Of a stretch of DNA of 64,000 nt, positions 17,707-25,418 are shown in pieces. A program made the translations under genes and the position numbers. The DNA is from Kineococcus mangrovi (GTDB lineage: Bacteria > Actinomycetota > Actinomycetes > Actinomycetales > Kineococcaceae): NCBI RefSeq assembly GCF_041320705.1, contig NZ_JBGGTQ010000006.1:271503-335502 (forward strand). The letters run 5' to 3'. The number at the start of each line of letters is the position of its first letter. Position 1 is the stretch's first letter. The notes beneath the pieces are model-generated. The model saw nothing but the letters and a program-made list of their open reading frames with translations. It was not told where the DNA came from and made no database searches.

Positions 17707-17724
17707 CCGGGCGGTGGATCCAGG
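16535..17724 (-). mobile_element. IS1380-family element, decayed copy 2
   Basis: The right end is GGTGGATCCAGG at 17713-17724, an exact inverted match to the left end of copy 1 at 14695. The internal transposase gene is degenerate. The left end is not found; it has been lost next to the toxin-antitoxin promoter. The right end stops one base before the yceI stop codon (17726-17728). Confidence 0.65.
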
Positions 17725-17725
17725 T

Positions 17726-18346
17726 TCAGGGGTTGAGGACGGCCTCGACGTCGAGTTCGAGGTCGACCTTGTCGGCGACGACGAGCCCGCCGTTGTCCAG
17801 GCGCGCGTCGAACTCGACGCCGAACTCGCGACGGTCGATCCGGCCCTTGGCCGAGAACCCGGCGCGCGTGCCGCCGTAGGCGTCGGGACCGAAACCGGAC
17901 ACCTCGACGGTCAGCGTCACCGGGCGCGTGACGCCTTTGAGGGTCAGGTCACCGGTGAGGACGAAGTCGTCGCCGTCGTGGCCGAAGGCGGTGGACCGGA
18001 AGGTCGCGACGGGGTGGGTCTCGACGTCGAAGAAGTCGCCGGTCTTGAGGTGGCCGTCGCGCTGCTCGTTGAACGTCGTGATGGTGGTGACGTCGACCTC
18101 GGCGGTCACCGAGGAGCGACCGGGTTCCTCGCTCGTGACGATCTCGCCCGACACCGAGCCGAGGCGGCCGCGGACCTTGCTGACGGCCATGTGCCGGACC
18201 GTGAACGAGATCTCGGAGTGGCTCGCGTCGATGGTCCAGGTGCCGGCCTGGTAGCCGGGGACGGCGGGCATCCCCGCTGGGGCCTGCGCGGGGGCCTCGA
18301 GCGTCGTCGTGCCGCTGTTCTTGTCCTTGCCGCCGAACCAGCCCAT
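17726..18346 (-). CDS. yceI: YceI-family lipocalin-like protein
   Basis: A 206-residue protein. After about 30 polar residues the YceI barrel begins: AGTWTIDASHSEISFTVRHM, then SKVRGRLGSVSGEI, a DFFDVETHPVATFRST strand and LTLKGVTRPVTL. YceI proteins bind isoprenoids such as polyprenols and are often induced by base, oxidants or organic hydroperoxides. There is no signal peptide, so it is probably cytosolic or membrane associated. The lycopene cyclase on the far side of the IS block may be a functional link through isoprenoids, but that is inference. ATG 18346 has a GGAGGA site. Confidence 0.88.
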   Translation of the reverse strand: MGWFGGKDKNSGTTTLEAPAQAPAGMPAVPGYQAGTWTIDASHSEISFTVRHMAVSKVRGRLGSVSGEIVTSEEPGRSSVTAEVDVTTITTFNEQRDGHLKTGDFFDVETHPVATFRSTAFGHDGDDFVLTGDLTLKGVTRPVTLTVEVSGFGPDAYGGTRAGFSAKGRIDRREFGVEFDARLDNGGLVVADKVDLELDVEAVLNP

Positions 18347-18364
18347 GGTGTCCTCCAGAAGTGT

Positions 18365-18418
18365 TTGCAGCTTCAACTGACTGAGCTCGACGATACGCCC
18401 TTGTCTTTCAAGCTGCAA
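18365..18418 (-). promoter_or_regulatory. yceI promoter with a MarR-like inverted repeat
   Basis: On the minus strand TTGCAG (18418-18413), a 17-base spacer and TATCGT (18395-18390) form a promoter. Arms TTGCAGCTTGAA (18418-18407) and TTGAAGCTGCAA (18376-18365) are inverted with 11 of 12 bases matching, one over the -35 and one just downstream of the start point. This suits repression by a MarR-type dimer. Confidence 0.5.
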
Positions 18419-18613
18419 GTACTTTCCCTGGACGTCCCTGCCCGGTGCGCGCACCGCACCGGTACCGCCGCACCGGCACGCGCTCGCGGAGGTGGACCGT
18501 GCCCTGGTGATCGGGTGTGCGGCCGATGCCTCGTGGGCCCGGACGAACTGCTCGACGCTGCCGGCACGCCGGTCCGAGCGACCACCTCGCCGCACCGTCG
18601 CGTGCAGGGTCCT

Positions 18614-19249
18614 TCAGACGACGGTGCCCCGCTCGAAGAACCACGTGACGGCGAGCGCCCCCGGGTCCACCACGCCGTCGACGACGGTGTGCCGGGTGCC
18701 GTCGGCCGCGGCGCGGTAGGCGGCGTTGAGGGCGGCCACGGCGGGCACGTCGGCGACGTCCGCCCCGGCGAGGGCGTCGGCTGCGGGGGCCATCGCGTCG
18801 ACGAGGGACCCGGCGCCCGGGGCCGGGGCCCCGGCGCGCTGCACGGCGACCAGGCCCGCCCGGGCTGCGTCCGCCAGGGCCCGGGTGCCGGCCTCCCGGC
18901 CGCAGGAGCGGCCGAACTCGGCGAACCAGGGGGCGAGCAGCGCCGGCAGGCCCGGACCGGCGGCGAAACCGGTGGCGACGGCGGAGAAGACGTCGCCGGC
19001 GAGCTGCGGGGTCCGCTCGCGCAGGACGTCGTCGACGGCGGCCGCACCGCGCTCCAGCTCGGCGCCGACGCCGTGCAGCTCCCCGGAACGGGTCCGCAGC
19101 TGGTGCTCGAAACCCCTCCACCACACCAGGACGCGCCGCACGTCGAGGTCGGCGGCCCGGGTGCCGGCGACGGGGTCGACCCGCCGGCCGTCGTGCCGCA
19201 GTTCCAGCTCGTCCAGGGGGGACGACGCGTCCGTCGTCACCGAGCTCAC
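18614..19249 (-). CDS. DhaL-like domain protein lacking the kinase metal ligands
   Basis: A 211-residue protein from GTG 19249 (GGAG six bases upstream; GTG 19261 is an alternative). The layout parallels DhaL, the ADP-binding lobe of dihydroxyacetone kinase: a helical start, an AVATGFAAGPGLPALLAPWF helix like the DhaL GGASGPL segment, an ALADAARAGLVAVQ helix, then APGAGSLVDAMAPAADAL like GDKTMLD...PA, and a final DPGALAVTWFF. The aspartates that bind Mg-ADP in true DhaL are not conserved, so activity is doubtful. The similarity is by eye and remote. Confidence 0.5.
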   Translation of the reverse strand: MSSVTTDASSPLDELELRHDGRRVDPVAGTRAADLDVRRVLVWWRGFEHQLRTRSGELHGVGAELERGAAAVDDVLRERTPQLAGDVFSAVATGFAAGPGLPALLAPWFAEFGRSCGREAGTRALADAARAGLVAVQRAGAPAPGAGSLVDAMAPAADALAGADVADVPAVAALNAAYRAAADGTRHTVVDGVVDPGALAVTWFFERGTVV

Positions 19250-19351
19250 GTGTCGCTCCACGGTCCACCGCCTCGTCGTCGAGGGTCCTCTCGTCTGACG
19301 CCGTGAGCGTGCCACGGGGCCGGGGTGATCGCCAGACGTAGGGTGCCCGGC

Positions 19352-19861
19352 GTGACCGTGCTGGTGCGCAGACCCGTGGAAGCCGAGTGGGAGCACTGGC
19401 GAGACCTGCGGCTGCGGATGCTGGCCGACACCCCGGAGGCGTTCGCCGAGACCCTGGCGACGGCGCAGGGGCACGACGAGGCCGAGTGGCGGTTCCGGGT
19501 CCGCCGCACCTGGCAGCCGGGCAGCTTCACCGTCGTCGGCGTCGAGGGGGCGACCGATCGGTGGGTGGGCACGATGGGTGCCTTCACCGACCCCGCGGGG
19601 GGTGTCGTCCTCGTCTCGGTCTTCGTCGAGCCCGCCCACCGCGGCGGGGTCCTGGCCGACCGGCTGCTCGCCGCGGTGCTCGCGTGGGCGCGGGACGTGC
19701 GGGGGGTCGGGGGGATCACGCTGCACGTGCACGAGCGGAACCTGCGGGCCCAGGCGTTCTACCGGCGCCGGGGCTTCGTCGACCACGGGGTCCGGGTCCC
19801 GTACGTCCTGGACCCGACGAGCGAGGAGATCGAGATGGAGCTGCGGTTCGCGGGCGTGTGA
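19352..19861 (+). CDS. GNAT-family N-acetyltransferase
   Basis: A 169-residue GNAT. The first strand and helix are EWEHWRDLRLRMLADTPEAF; motif A is VLVSVFVEPAHRGGVLADRLL, where the acetyl-CoA loop usually reads RGxGxG, and motif B is ITLHVHERNLRAQAFYRRRGF. The EAFAETLATA wording is typical of a broad actinobacterial GNAT group of unknown substrate. GTG 19352 is seven bases after a TAGGGT hexamer at 19339-19344. It ends 52 bases before a large palindrome. Confidence 0.85.
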   Translation: MTVLVRRPVEAEWEHWRDLRLRMLADTPEAFAETLATAQGHDEAEWRFRVRRTWQPGSFTVVGVEGATDRWVGTMGAFTDPAGGVVLVSVFVEPAHRGGVLADRLLAAVLAWARDVRGVGGITLHVHERNLRAQAFYRRRGFVDHGVRVPYVLDPTSEEIEMELRFAGV

Positions 19862-19912
19862 GAACGCTCCCAGAGCCCCCTCCGGAAGCTCTCGGCCGGA
19901 TCGCTCACACGC

Positions 19913-19942
19913 TCTAGATGATTACTCTGAGTAGCATCTAGA
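19913..19942. promoter_or_regulatory. 30-base near-perfect palindrome
   Basis: Arms TCTAGATG (19913-19920) and CATCTAGA (19935-19942) enclose a second inverted repeat TACTC-T-GAGTA (19923-19933). The whole folds as one hairpin with a single bulge. It is markedly AT-rich, lies about 100 bases before the secreted peptide gene, and is not followed by a T-run, so an operator or RNA structure is likelier than a simple terminator. Confidence 0.5.
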
Positions 19943-20038
19943 CTACCCATTCGCGGCTCAAGCGTGCTGGAATGCGGACCGATGCCTGGAGTGTCGGTGA
20001 CGCACCGTCTCGACGCAGCAACGAGAAGGAGCCTCACC

Positions 20039-20263
20039 GTGACCAAGCACCGCTCGCTCGCCGCCGTCCTCGTCTCGGGTGCGCTGCTCCTGGGCGGAGC
20101 CGCCTCGGCCCCGGCCGCGTCGGCCGCCGTCAAGATCTCCGTCAAGGCCCCCGTCAAGACCTCCGTCAAGACCTCCGTCGTGAAGGGCCAGGTCACCACC
20201 GGCCACCTGCGGTCCCTGTCCACCGGCCACCTGCGCTCGGTCTCGGAGGGCCACCTGCGCTGA
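20039..20263 (+). CDS. Small secreted Lys-rich repeat peptide
   Basis: A 74-residue product from GTG 20039 with an AGGAG site seven bases upstream. Residues 1-29 are a clear signal peptide: basic start TKHR, hydrophobic core SLAAVLVSGALLLGG, and an Ala-rich end (APAASA) before AVKI. The mature part of about 45 residues has two repeat types: a VKxS/VKTS lysine ladder, then three GHLR units (TGHLRSLS, TGHLRSVS, EGHLR) with an eight-residue period. I know no family for it. Its composition suggests a cationic extracellular peptide. It stands alone, between an acetyltransferase and a GH15 gene. Confidence 0.6.
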   Translation: MTKHRSLAAVLVSGALLLGGAASAPAASAAVKISVKAPVKTSVKTSVVKGQVTTGHLRSLSTGHLRSVSEGHLR

Positions 20264-20316
20264 CACGCGGGGCCCGTCGGGTCACGAGCGCTCCCCGGGC
20301 GGGGGAAGATGTGGTC

Positions 20317-22122
20317 GTGGCCAAGATCGAGGACTACGCGCTCATCGGTGACCTCCACACCGCGGCCCTCGTCGACCGCACGGGGTCGATCGACTGGCTG
20401 TGCTTCCCCCGCTTCGACTCACCCGCGTGCTTCGCGGCCCTGCTCGACACCCCGGACGCCGGGCGCTGGCGGCTCGGGCCCAGCGGCGGCGCCCGCAGCA
20501 CCCGGCGCCGCTACCGCGACCGGTCCCTCGTGCTGGAGACCGAGTGGGACACCCCCGACGGCACCGTCCGCGTCACCGACTTCATGCCGCAGCGCGGCAA
20601 CCACCCCGACGTCGTCCGCATCGTCGAGGGCCTCGAGGGCGAGGTCCGCATGACGTCCGAGCTCACCCTCCGCTTCGACTACGGCTCGATCGTGCCGTGG
20701 GTGCGCCGCCGCGGGGACGAGCTGGAGGCCGTCGCCGGCCCCGACTCCGTCTGGTTCTGGACCACGGCCCCCGTCGAGGGCCGCGACCTCAGCTCGGTCT
20801 CCGACTTCGTCGTCCGCGAGGGCGAGCGCGTCCCCTTCGTCCTGACGTGGGGTCGCAGCCACGAGAAGGTCCCGCACCGGCCCGACCCCTTCCACGCCCT
20901 CGAGGACACCCTGGCGTTCTGGTCGGACTGGAACCGCACCGAGACGGTCGAGGGCCGCTGGGAGGAGGCCGTCACCCGGTCCCTCGTCGTCCTGAAGGCG
21001 ATGACGTACGCCCCCACGGGCGGGATCGTCGCCGCCGTGACGACCTCGCTGCCGGAGGAGCTCGGCGGCACCCGCAACTGGGACTACCGGTACTGCTGGC
21101 TGCGGGACGCCACCTACACGCTCCAGGCGATGCTGCTGTCCGGCCACCTCGAGGAGGCCGAGGCGTGGCGGGAGTGGCTGCTGCGCACCGTCGCGGGCGA
21201 CCCGGGTGACCTGCAGATCATGTACGCCCTCGACGGCACCCGGCGGCTGCCGGAGATGGAACTGCCGTGGCTGAAGGGGTACGAGGGGTCCTCCCCGGTG
21301 CGCATCGGCAACGAGGCCGCCGGTCAGCTCCAGCTCGACGTCTGGGGTGAGGTCCTCGACAGCCTCTTCCTGGCCCGTCAGGCGGGGCTGGAGCGGCAGG
21401 ACGACTCCTGGAACCTGCAGAAGGCGCTCATGCACCACCTCGAGGCGCGCTGGCAGGAACCGGACAACGGCCTCTGGGAGATGCGCGGGGACCGCCGCCA
21501 CTTCACCCACTCCAAGGTGATGGCCTGGGTCGCGGCCGACCGCATGGTGCGCAGCGTCGAGGAGTTCGGGCTGCCCGGTCCCGTCCAGCGCTGGCGCCGG
21601 GTGCGCGAGGAGATCCGCGCCGACGTCCTGGCCAACGGCGTCTCACCGACGACCGGGACCTTCACCCAGAGCTACGGCTCCGACAACCTCGACGCCAGCC
21701 TGCTGCTCATCCCGCGCGTCGGGTTCCTCCCGTTCGACGACCCGCGCGTCGTCGCGACGGTCGAGGCCGTGCAGCGCGACCTCACCGAGGACGGCTTCGT
21801 CCTGCGGTACCGGACCGAGGAGTCCTCCGACGGGCTGCCGGGGTCGGAGGGCGTGTTCCTCGCGTGCTCGTTCTGGATGGTCGACGCGCTGCACGGGATC
21901 GGCCGGACCGACGAGGCGCGCGCCCTGTTCGACCGGCTCCTGTCGCTGCGCAACGACGTGGGTCTGCTCGCCGAGGAGTACGACCCGGTCTCGCGCCGGC
22001 AGCTGGGGAACTTCCCGCAGGCCTTCAGCCACTTCCCCCTGGTCGTCGCCGCGCACCACCTCACCAGCGGTGAGGGCGAGCGCAGCGACGAGGCCGACGG
22101 GCGCGAGGCCCACGACGGCTGA
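20317..22122 (+). CDS. Glycoside hydrolase family 15 protein (glucoamylase/trehalase-like)
   Basis: A 601-residue cytosolic protein. The N-terminal trehalase-like domain begins with IEDYALIGDLHTAALVDRTGSIDWLC. The alpha/alpha-barrel contains the GH15 substrate block GGTRNWDYRYCWLRDATYTL near residue 252. The pair of catalytic glutamates is expected in the PWLKGYEGSSPVRIGN region and in GSEGVFLACSFWMVDAL near 509. Actinobacterial members of this type hydrolyse trehalose or short alpha-glucans. GTG 20317 follows a GGGGGAAG site; GTG 20311 is also possible. No signal peptide is present. Confidence 0.9.
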   Translation: MAKIEDYALIGDLHTAALVDRTGSIDWLCFPRFDSPACFAALLDTPDAGRWRLGPSGGARSTRRRYRDRSLVLETEWDTPDGTVRVTDFMPQRGNHPDVVRIVEGLEGEVRMTSELTLRFDYGSIVPWVRRRGDELEAVAGPDSVWFWTTAPVEGRDLSSVSDFVVREGERVPFVLTWGRSHEKVPHRPDPFHALEDTLAFWSDWNRTETVEGRWEEAVTRSLVVLKAMTYAPTGGIVAAVTTSLPEELGGTRNWDYRYCWLRDATYTLQAMLLSGHLEEAEAWREWLLRTVAGDPGDLQIMYALDGTRRLPEMELPWLKGYEGSSPVRIGNEAAGQLQLDVWGEVLDSLFLARQAGLERQDDSWNLQKALMHHLEARWQEPDNGLWEMRGDRRHFTHSKVMAWVAADRMVRSVEEFGLPGPVQRWRRVREEIRADVLANGVSPTTGTFTQSYGSDNLDASLLLIPRVGFLPFDDPRVVATVEAVQRDLTEDGFVLRYRTEESSDGLPGSEGVFLACSFWMVDALHGIGRTDEARALFDRLLSLRNDVGLLAEEYDPVSRRQLGNFPQAFSHFPLVVAAHHLTSGEGERSDEADGREAHDG

Positions 22123-22125
22123 CGA

Positions 22126-22497
22126 TCACCCGACGGTGACCGACACCCGGTCGGGGGAGAACGCCACGTGCCCGGCGATGCGCGCCACGGCCGGGGAGGC
22201 GTCCGGGTACCCCCAGACGCCGTCCGGCAGGTCGGTGCCGCCCGCGCTGACCGACCAGTACGACGCCTCGCCCTTGTAGGGGCACCACGTGCGGGTGTCG
22301 CTGGGCCGCAGCACGTCCGGGTCGACGTCGTCGAGCGGGACGTACTGGACCGCCGGGTGACCGGCCTCGGCCAGCGTCAGGGCCGACGTCGTGCGGGCGA
22401 CGACGGTGCCCGCGACGCGCACGACGACCTCCCCCTCGGTCGGCGTCACGGTGATCGGGTGGGCCGGTCCGGGTTCGCGGTGCTCACGGGTGCTCAT
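22126..22497 (-). CDS. DUF427-domain protein
   Basis: A 123-residue protein consisting of one DUF427 fold. The typical phrases are VRVAGTVVARTTSALTLAEA, PAVQYVPLDDV, TWCPYKGEASYWSV and the aromatic VWGYPDASPAVARI. The family is small, cytosolic and of unknown function; the TxCPYKGxAxYW block is its hallmark. It converges with the GH15 gene, with three bases between the stop codons. Confidence 0.88.
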   Translation of the reverse strand: MSTREHREPGPAHPITVTPTEGEVVVRVAGTVVARTTSALTLAEAGHPAVQYVPLDDVDPDVLRPSDTRTWCPYKGEASYWSVSAGGTDLPDGVWGYPDASPAVARIAGHVAFSPDRVSVTVG

Positions 22498-22641
22498 GCC
22501 CGGCACAACCCCCGCCGTCGGCGCGCTCTTCCGCGGGACCGGCCCCCCGGCGGACGGTTGCAGGGGGGCGACCCTTGCGCCGACCGGGTTGTCGTGGGGC
22601 GCCGGCGGTCAAGCCGGCGCGGGAGCGGTCGATACGGGGGT

Positions 22642-23700
22642 GTGCAGGGAACCACCCGACGGACGGACCGCGCGTTCCGTGCTCCGCGTCGTCGTCGCCT
22701 GCTGGACTCGCTGAGCGCGCGCAACCCGCGGTCGGCCCGGACGTGGGCCGCCGTCGCCCTCGTGGTCACGATCCTCACGAACGTCGTCACCGGGGCCGCC
22801 GGCTCCGGCGGGGTGCCCGTCCCGGAGCTGTGCGCCGCCGCCGCCCTCACCGCCCTGTCGGTGGTGCTGCTGCGCCGGCGCGTGGACCGGGTGGGCCCGC
22901 TCATCGTCCTGGCGCCCCTGGCCGGCGTCCTGGCCATCGTCTGGCTCGACCTCGTCACCCGTGACGCCTCCGTCACCGGGCAGGTCTTCTTCATCGTCCC
23001 CGTCGTCTGGGCCGCGGCCCAGCTGCGCGTCGGCGGGGCCGCGCTCGTGACGGCCGCGACGATCGCGGGGGAGGGGGTCGTCGTCTGGACGCTCCTGGAA
23101 CCGCAGCGGGCCGTCACGGACTTCGCCTACCTCACGGTCCTGCTCCTGCTCGTCAGCGGTGTCCTGAACCGGTCGGGCGCCGTGCAGGAACGGCTCGTGG
23201 AACAGCTGCGGCAGCAGGCGAGCATCGACCCCCTGACGGGGCTGTGGACGCGGCGGGTGCTGGACCGGGCGACCGCGCGGGCCGTCGAGCGCCGGGCGGG
23301 CGAGGCCTCCCTCGTCATCATCGACCTCGACCGCTTCAAGACCATCAACGACACCTACGGGCACCTCGGCGGTGACGCCGCCCTCACCCACGTCGCGTCG
23401 CTGCTGACCGGGCGCTGCCGGGAGGGCGACCTGGTGGCGCGCATGGGCGGGGACGAGCTGGCCGTCCTCATGCTCGACTGCCCGCGCGAGACCGCGGCCT
23501 GCCGGTCCCAGCAGTTCGTCGACGTCGTGCGGGCCACGCCCCTGCGGCTGCCGGACGGAACCCTCGTGCCGCTGTCGATCAGCGCCGGGCTGGCGTCGCT
23601 GTCCCCGACGGCCACGCGGGCCGAGGACCTCTACGCCAGTGCCGACGCCGCCCTCTACGTCGCGAAGCGGACCGGCCGGGACCGCCTGTCGGCGGCCTGA
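22642..23700 (+). CDS. Membrane diguanylate cyclase with a GGDEL active site
   Basis: About 352 residues from GTG 22642 (start uncertain). Residues 30-190 contain six hydrophobic helices. The GGDEF domain starts near 198 (DPLTGLWTRRVL). The active-site motif is MGGDEL, with Leu in place of the usual final Phe; REGD five residues upstream is an RxxD inhibitory site. IDLDRFKTINDTYGH holds the metal and GTP-binding residues. It probably still makes cyclic di-GMP, since the last position tolerates some change. It is followed 47 bases later by another GGDEF gene. Confidence 0.82.
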   Translation: MQGTTRRTDRAFRAPRRRRLLDSLSARNPRSARTWAAVALVVTILTNVVTGAAGSGGVPVPELCAAAALTALSVVLLRRRVDRVGPLIVLAPLAGVLAIVWLDLVTRDASVTGQVFFIVPVVWAAAQLRVGGAALVTAATIAGEGVVVWTLLEPQRAVTDFAYLTVLLLLVSGVLNRSGAVQERLVEQLRQQASIDPLTGLWTRRVLDRATARAVERRAGEASLVIIDLDRFKTINDTYGHLGGDAALTHVASLLTGRCREGDLVARMGGDELAVLMLDCPRETAACRSQQFVDVVRATPLRLPDGTLVPLSISAGLASLSPTATRAEDLYASADAALYVAKRTGRDRLSAA

Positions 23701-23747
23701 CCCGACGTGCCGGCCCGTTCGCCTGCACGGCTGCGCGGGGAGCACCG

Positions 23748-24854
23748 ATGATGGGAGCGGGACCACCGACGGGGTGGGTGGAGGGGGAGGGACCGGTGGC
23801 GGCACGACGGGCCGCGGGGTGGCGGGCCGACGTCGCGTGGCCCCCCGGCGTCGCCCTCGTCATCGCCGGGCTGGGCCTGTTCGCCCGGTGGGCCGGGCTG
23901 GACGTCCACCTCGCGCCCGCCGTCGCCGGCGGGTTCCTGCTCGGCGTCCAGGGCGCCCCGCGGATGCGCGTCCACGCCGACCCCCGGGGTGCGAGCTCCT
24001 GGGGGCCGTGGCCGCTGCTGGTCTCCTGCCTCCTCATCGGCGTGGTCCTCGCCGCCCTCGGGCTCGGTGTCGTCGTGCCCGGGGCCTGCGCCACGGCCGG
24101 GGTCTACGGCGTCCTGACGGTGCCGACGTGGCGACGGGTGCTGGAGACCGTCGCGTGCGTCCTCGGCAGCTCCGGCCTCGCCTTCGGCGCCCAGGCCCTC
24201 GGCTGGGTCGACGGCGTCGTGGGCCTCCTGCCGGGGCTGCTCATCGGGACCGCCCTGCTCAGCTTCTTCGTCCCCGTCCTGGCCAACGTCGCCGAGTTCT
24301 CCCGGCGCGCACGGGCCACCGCGGACGCGCTCGAGGCCGAACGCCGCGAGCACGTGGCCGTCCTGGAACGGGCCGCCGCGCACGACCCCCTCACCGGTCT
24401 GCTCGGCCGGTGGGGGCTGGAGGAACCGCTGCGCCGGGCGGCGGCCGCCGCCACCGCGGAGTCGATGACCGCGGTGCTGTACGTCGACCTCGACGGGTTC
24501 AAGGCCGTCAACGACGACCACGGCCACGGGGCCGGCGACGAGCTCCTCACGGTCGTCGCCTCCAGGCTGTCCCGCGGCCGGTGCGGTTCCGACGTCGTCG
24601 CCCGCACCGGGGGCGACGAGTTCGTGCTCGTCCTCACGGGCCTGACCGACGCGGCGCAGGCGGCCGCCGCGGCCGCCGGGTTGCGGCACGACCTCGCGCA
24701 GGACGTCGTCCTGCGCGACGGGACGGTCGTGTCCGTCGGCGCCAGCGCGGGGGTCGCGGTGGCCGCCGAACCCCGCGACCCCGACGCGCTGCTGTCCGAG
24801 GCGGACGCGGCGATGTACGCGGAGAAGCGCGACCGCGCGACCCGCAGCGCCTGA
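23748..24854 (+). CDS. Membrane diguanylate cyclase
   Basis: A 368-residue protein with six or seven hydrophobic helices between about residues 25 and 185, then a short coiled helix (ATADALEAERREHVAVLERA) and a GGDEF domain from about 208 (DPLTGLLGRWGL). The active site is ARTGGDEF with metal residues in VDLDGFKAVNDDHGHGAG. CGSD sits where the RxxD inhibitory site would be, so product inhibition is probably lost. GGGGAG precedes ATG 23748; ATG 23751 and GTG 23796 are alternatives. It forms a tandem with the GGDEL cyclase. Confidence 0.83.
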   Translation: MMGAGPPTGWVEGEGPVAARRAAGWRADVAWPPGVALVIAGLGLFARWAGLDVHLAPAVAGGFLLGVQGAPRMRVHADPRGASSWGPWPLLVSCLLIGVVLAALGLGVVVPGACATAGVYGVLTVPTWRRVLETVACVLGSSGLAFGAQALGWVDGVVGLLPGLLIGTALLSFFVPVLANVAEFSRRARATADALEAERREHVAVLERAAAHDPLTGLLGRWGLEEPLRRAAAAATAESMTAVLYVDLDGFKAVNDDHGHGAGDELLTVVASRLSRGRCGSDVVARTGGDEFVLVLTGLTDAAQAAAAAAGLRHDLAQDVVLRDGTVVSVGASAGVAVAAEPRDPDALLSEADAAMYAEKRDRATRSA

Positions 24855-24869
24855 CGTCCCCCGCCCGCC

Positions 24870-25418
24870 TCAGCGCAGGCCGACCGCGTCCAGGTCCCAG
24901 AACACCCGGTCGTAGACGAGGGTGCCCGTCATCCAGTCCTCCCACCCGTCCAGGAGGACGACCTGGAAGCCCGCGGGCGGGATGCGCAGCGAGGGACGGC
25001 GGAACCCCAGCTCCCCGGCCGCCCGGAAACCCCTGCCCGCGTAGAAGGCCGGGTCCCCCTCGAGGAACAGCGCCGGCCACCCGCGCGTCGTGGCCGCGGC
25101 CCGCGCCGCCGCGACGAGGGCCGTCCCGATGCCCCGTCCCTGGAACGGCGGCAGGACGCCCAGCGGCGACAGCACCCCGACGTCGACGAGCCGCGCCGGG
25201 GCGTCGAGGAGGTTCCGGCCCGCCATCACGTGCCCGACCACGGTCCCGTCGACCTCCGCGACGAGGGACTCCGGCCGCCCCGGCCGCAACCCCTCGACGA
25301 CGGCGGCGACGGTCCCGCCCTCCTGCCCGAACGCGACGCGGTGGACGGCGGCCACGGCGGCGTGGTCGCGGGGTTCCTCGGGGCGGACGACCACGGGGAC
25401 GTCCCGCGCGGCCGTCAC
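24870..25418 (-). CDS. GNAT-family N-acetyltransferase, YhbS-like
   Basis: A 182-residue acetyltransferase. The acetyl-CoA-binding motif is complete: LGVLPPFQGRGIGTALV near residue 90. It is followed by ALFLEGDPAFYAGRGFRAA, typical of the YhbS/COG3153 group. The N-terminal RPEEPRDHAAVAAVHRVAF and the late aromatic VFWDLD end also match that group. The substrate is unknown. Its GTG start overlaps the stop of the TetR gene by four bases, so the two are co-transcribed. Confidence 0.87.
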   Translation of the reverse strand: MTAARDVPVVVRPEEPRDHAAVAAVHRVAFGQEGGTVAAVVEGLRPGRPESLVAEVDGTVVGHVMAGRNLLDAPARLVDVGVLSPLGVLPPFQGRGIGTALVAAARAAATTRGWPALFLEGDPAFYAGRGFRAAGELGFRRPSLRIPPAGFQVVLLDGWEDWMTGTLVYDRVFWDLDAVGLR

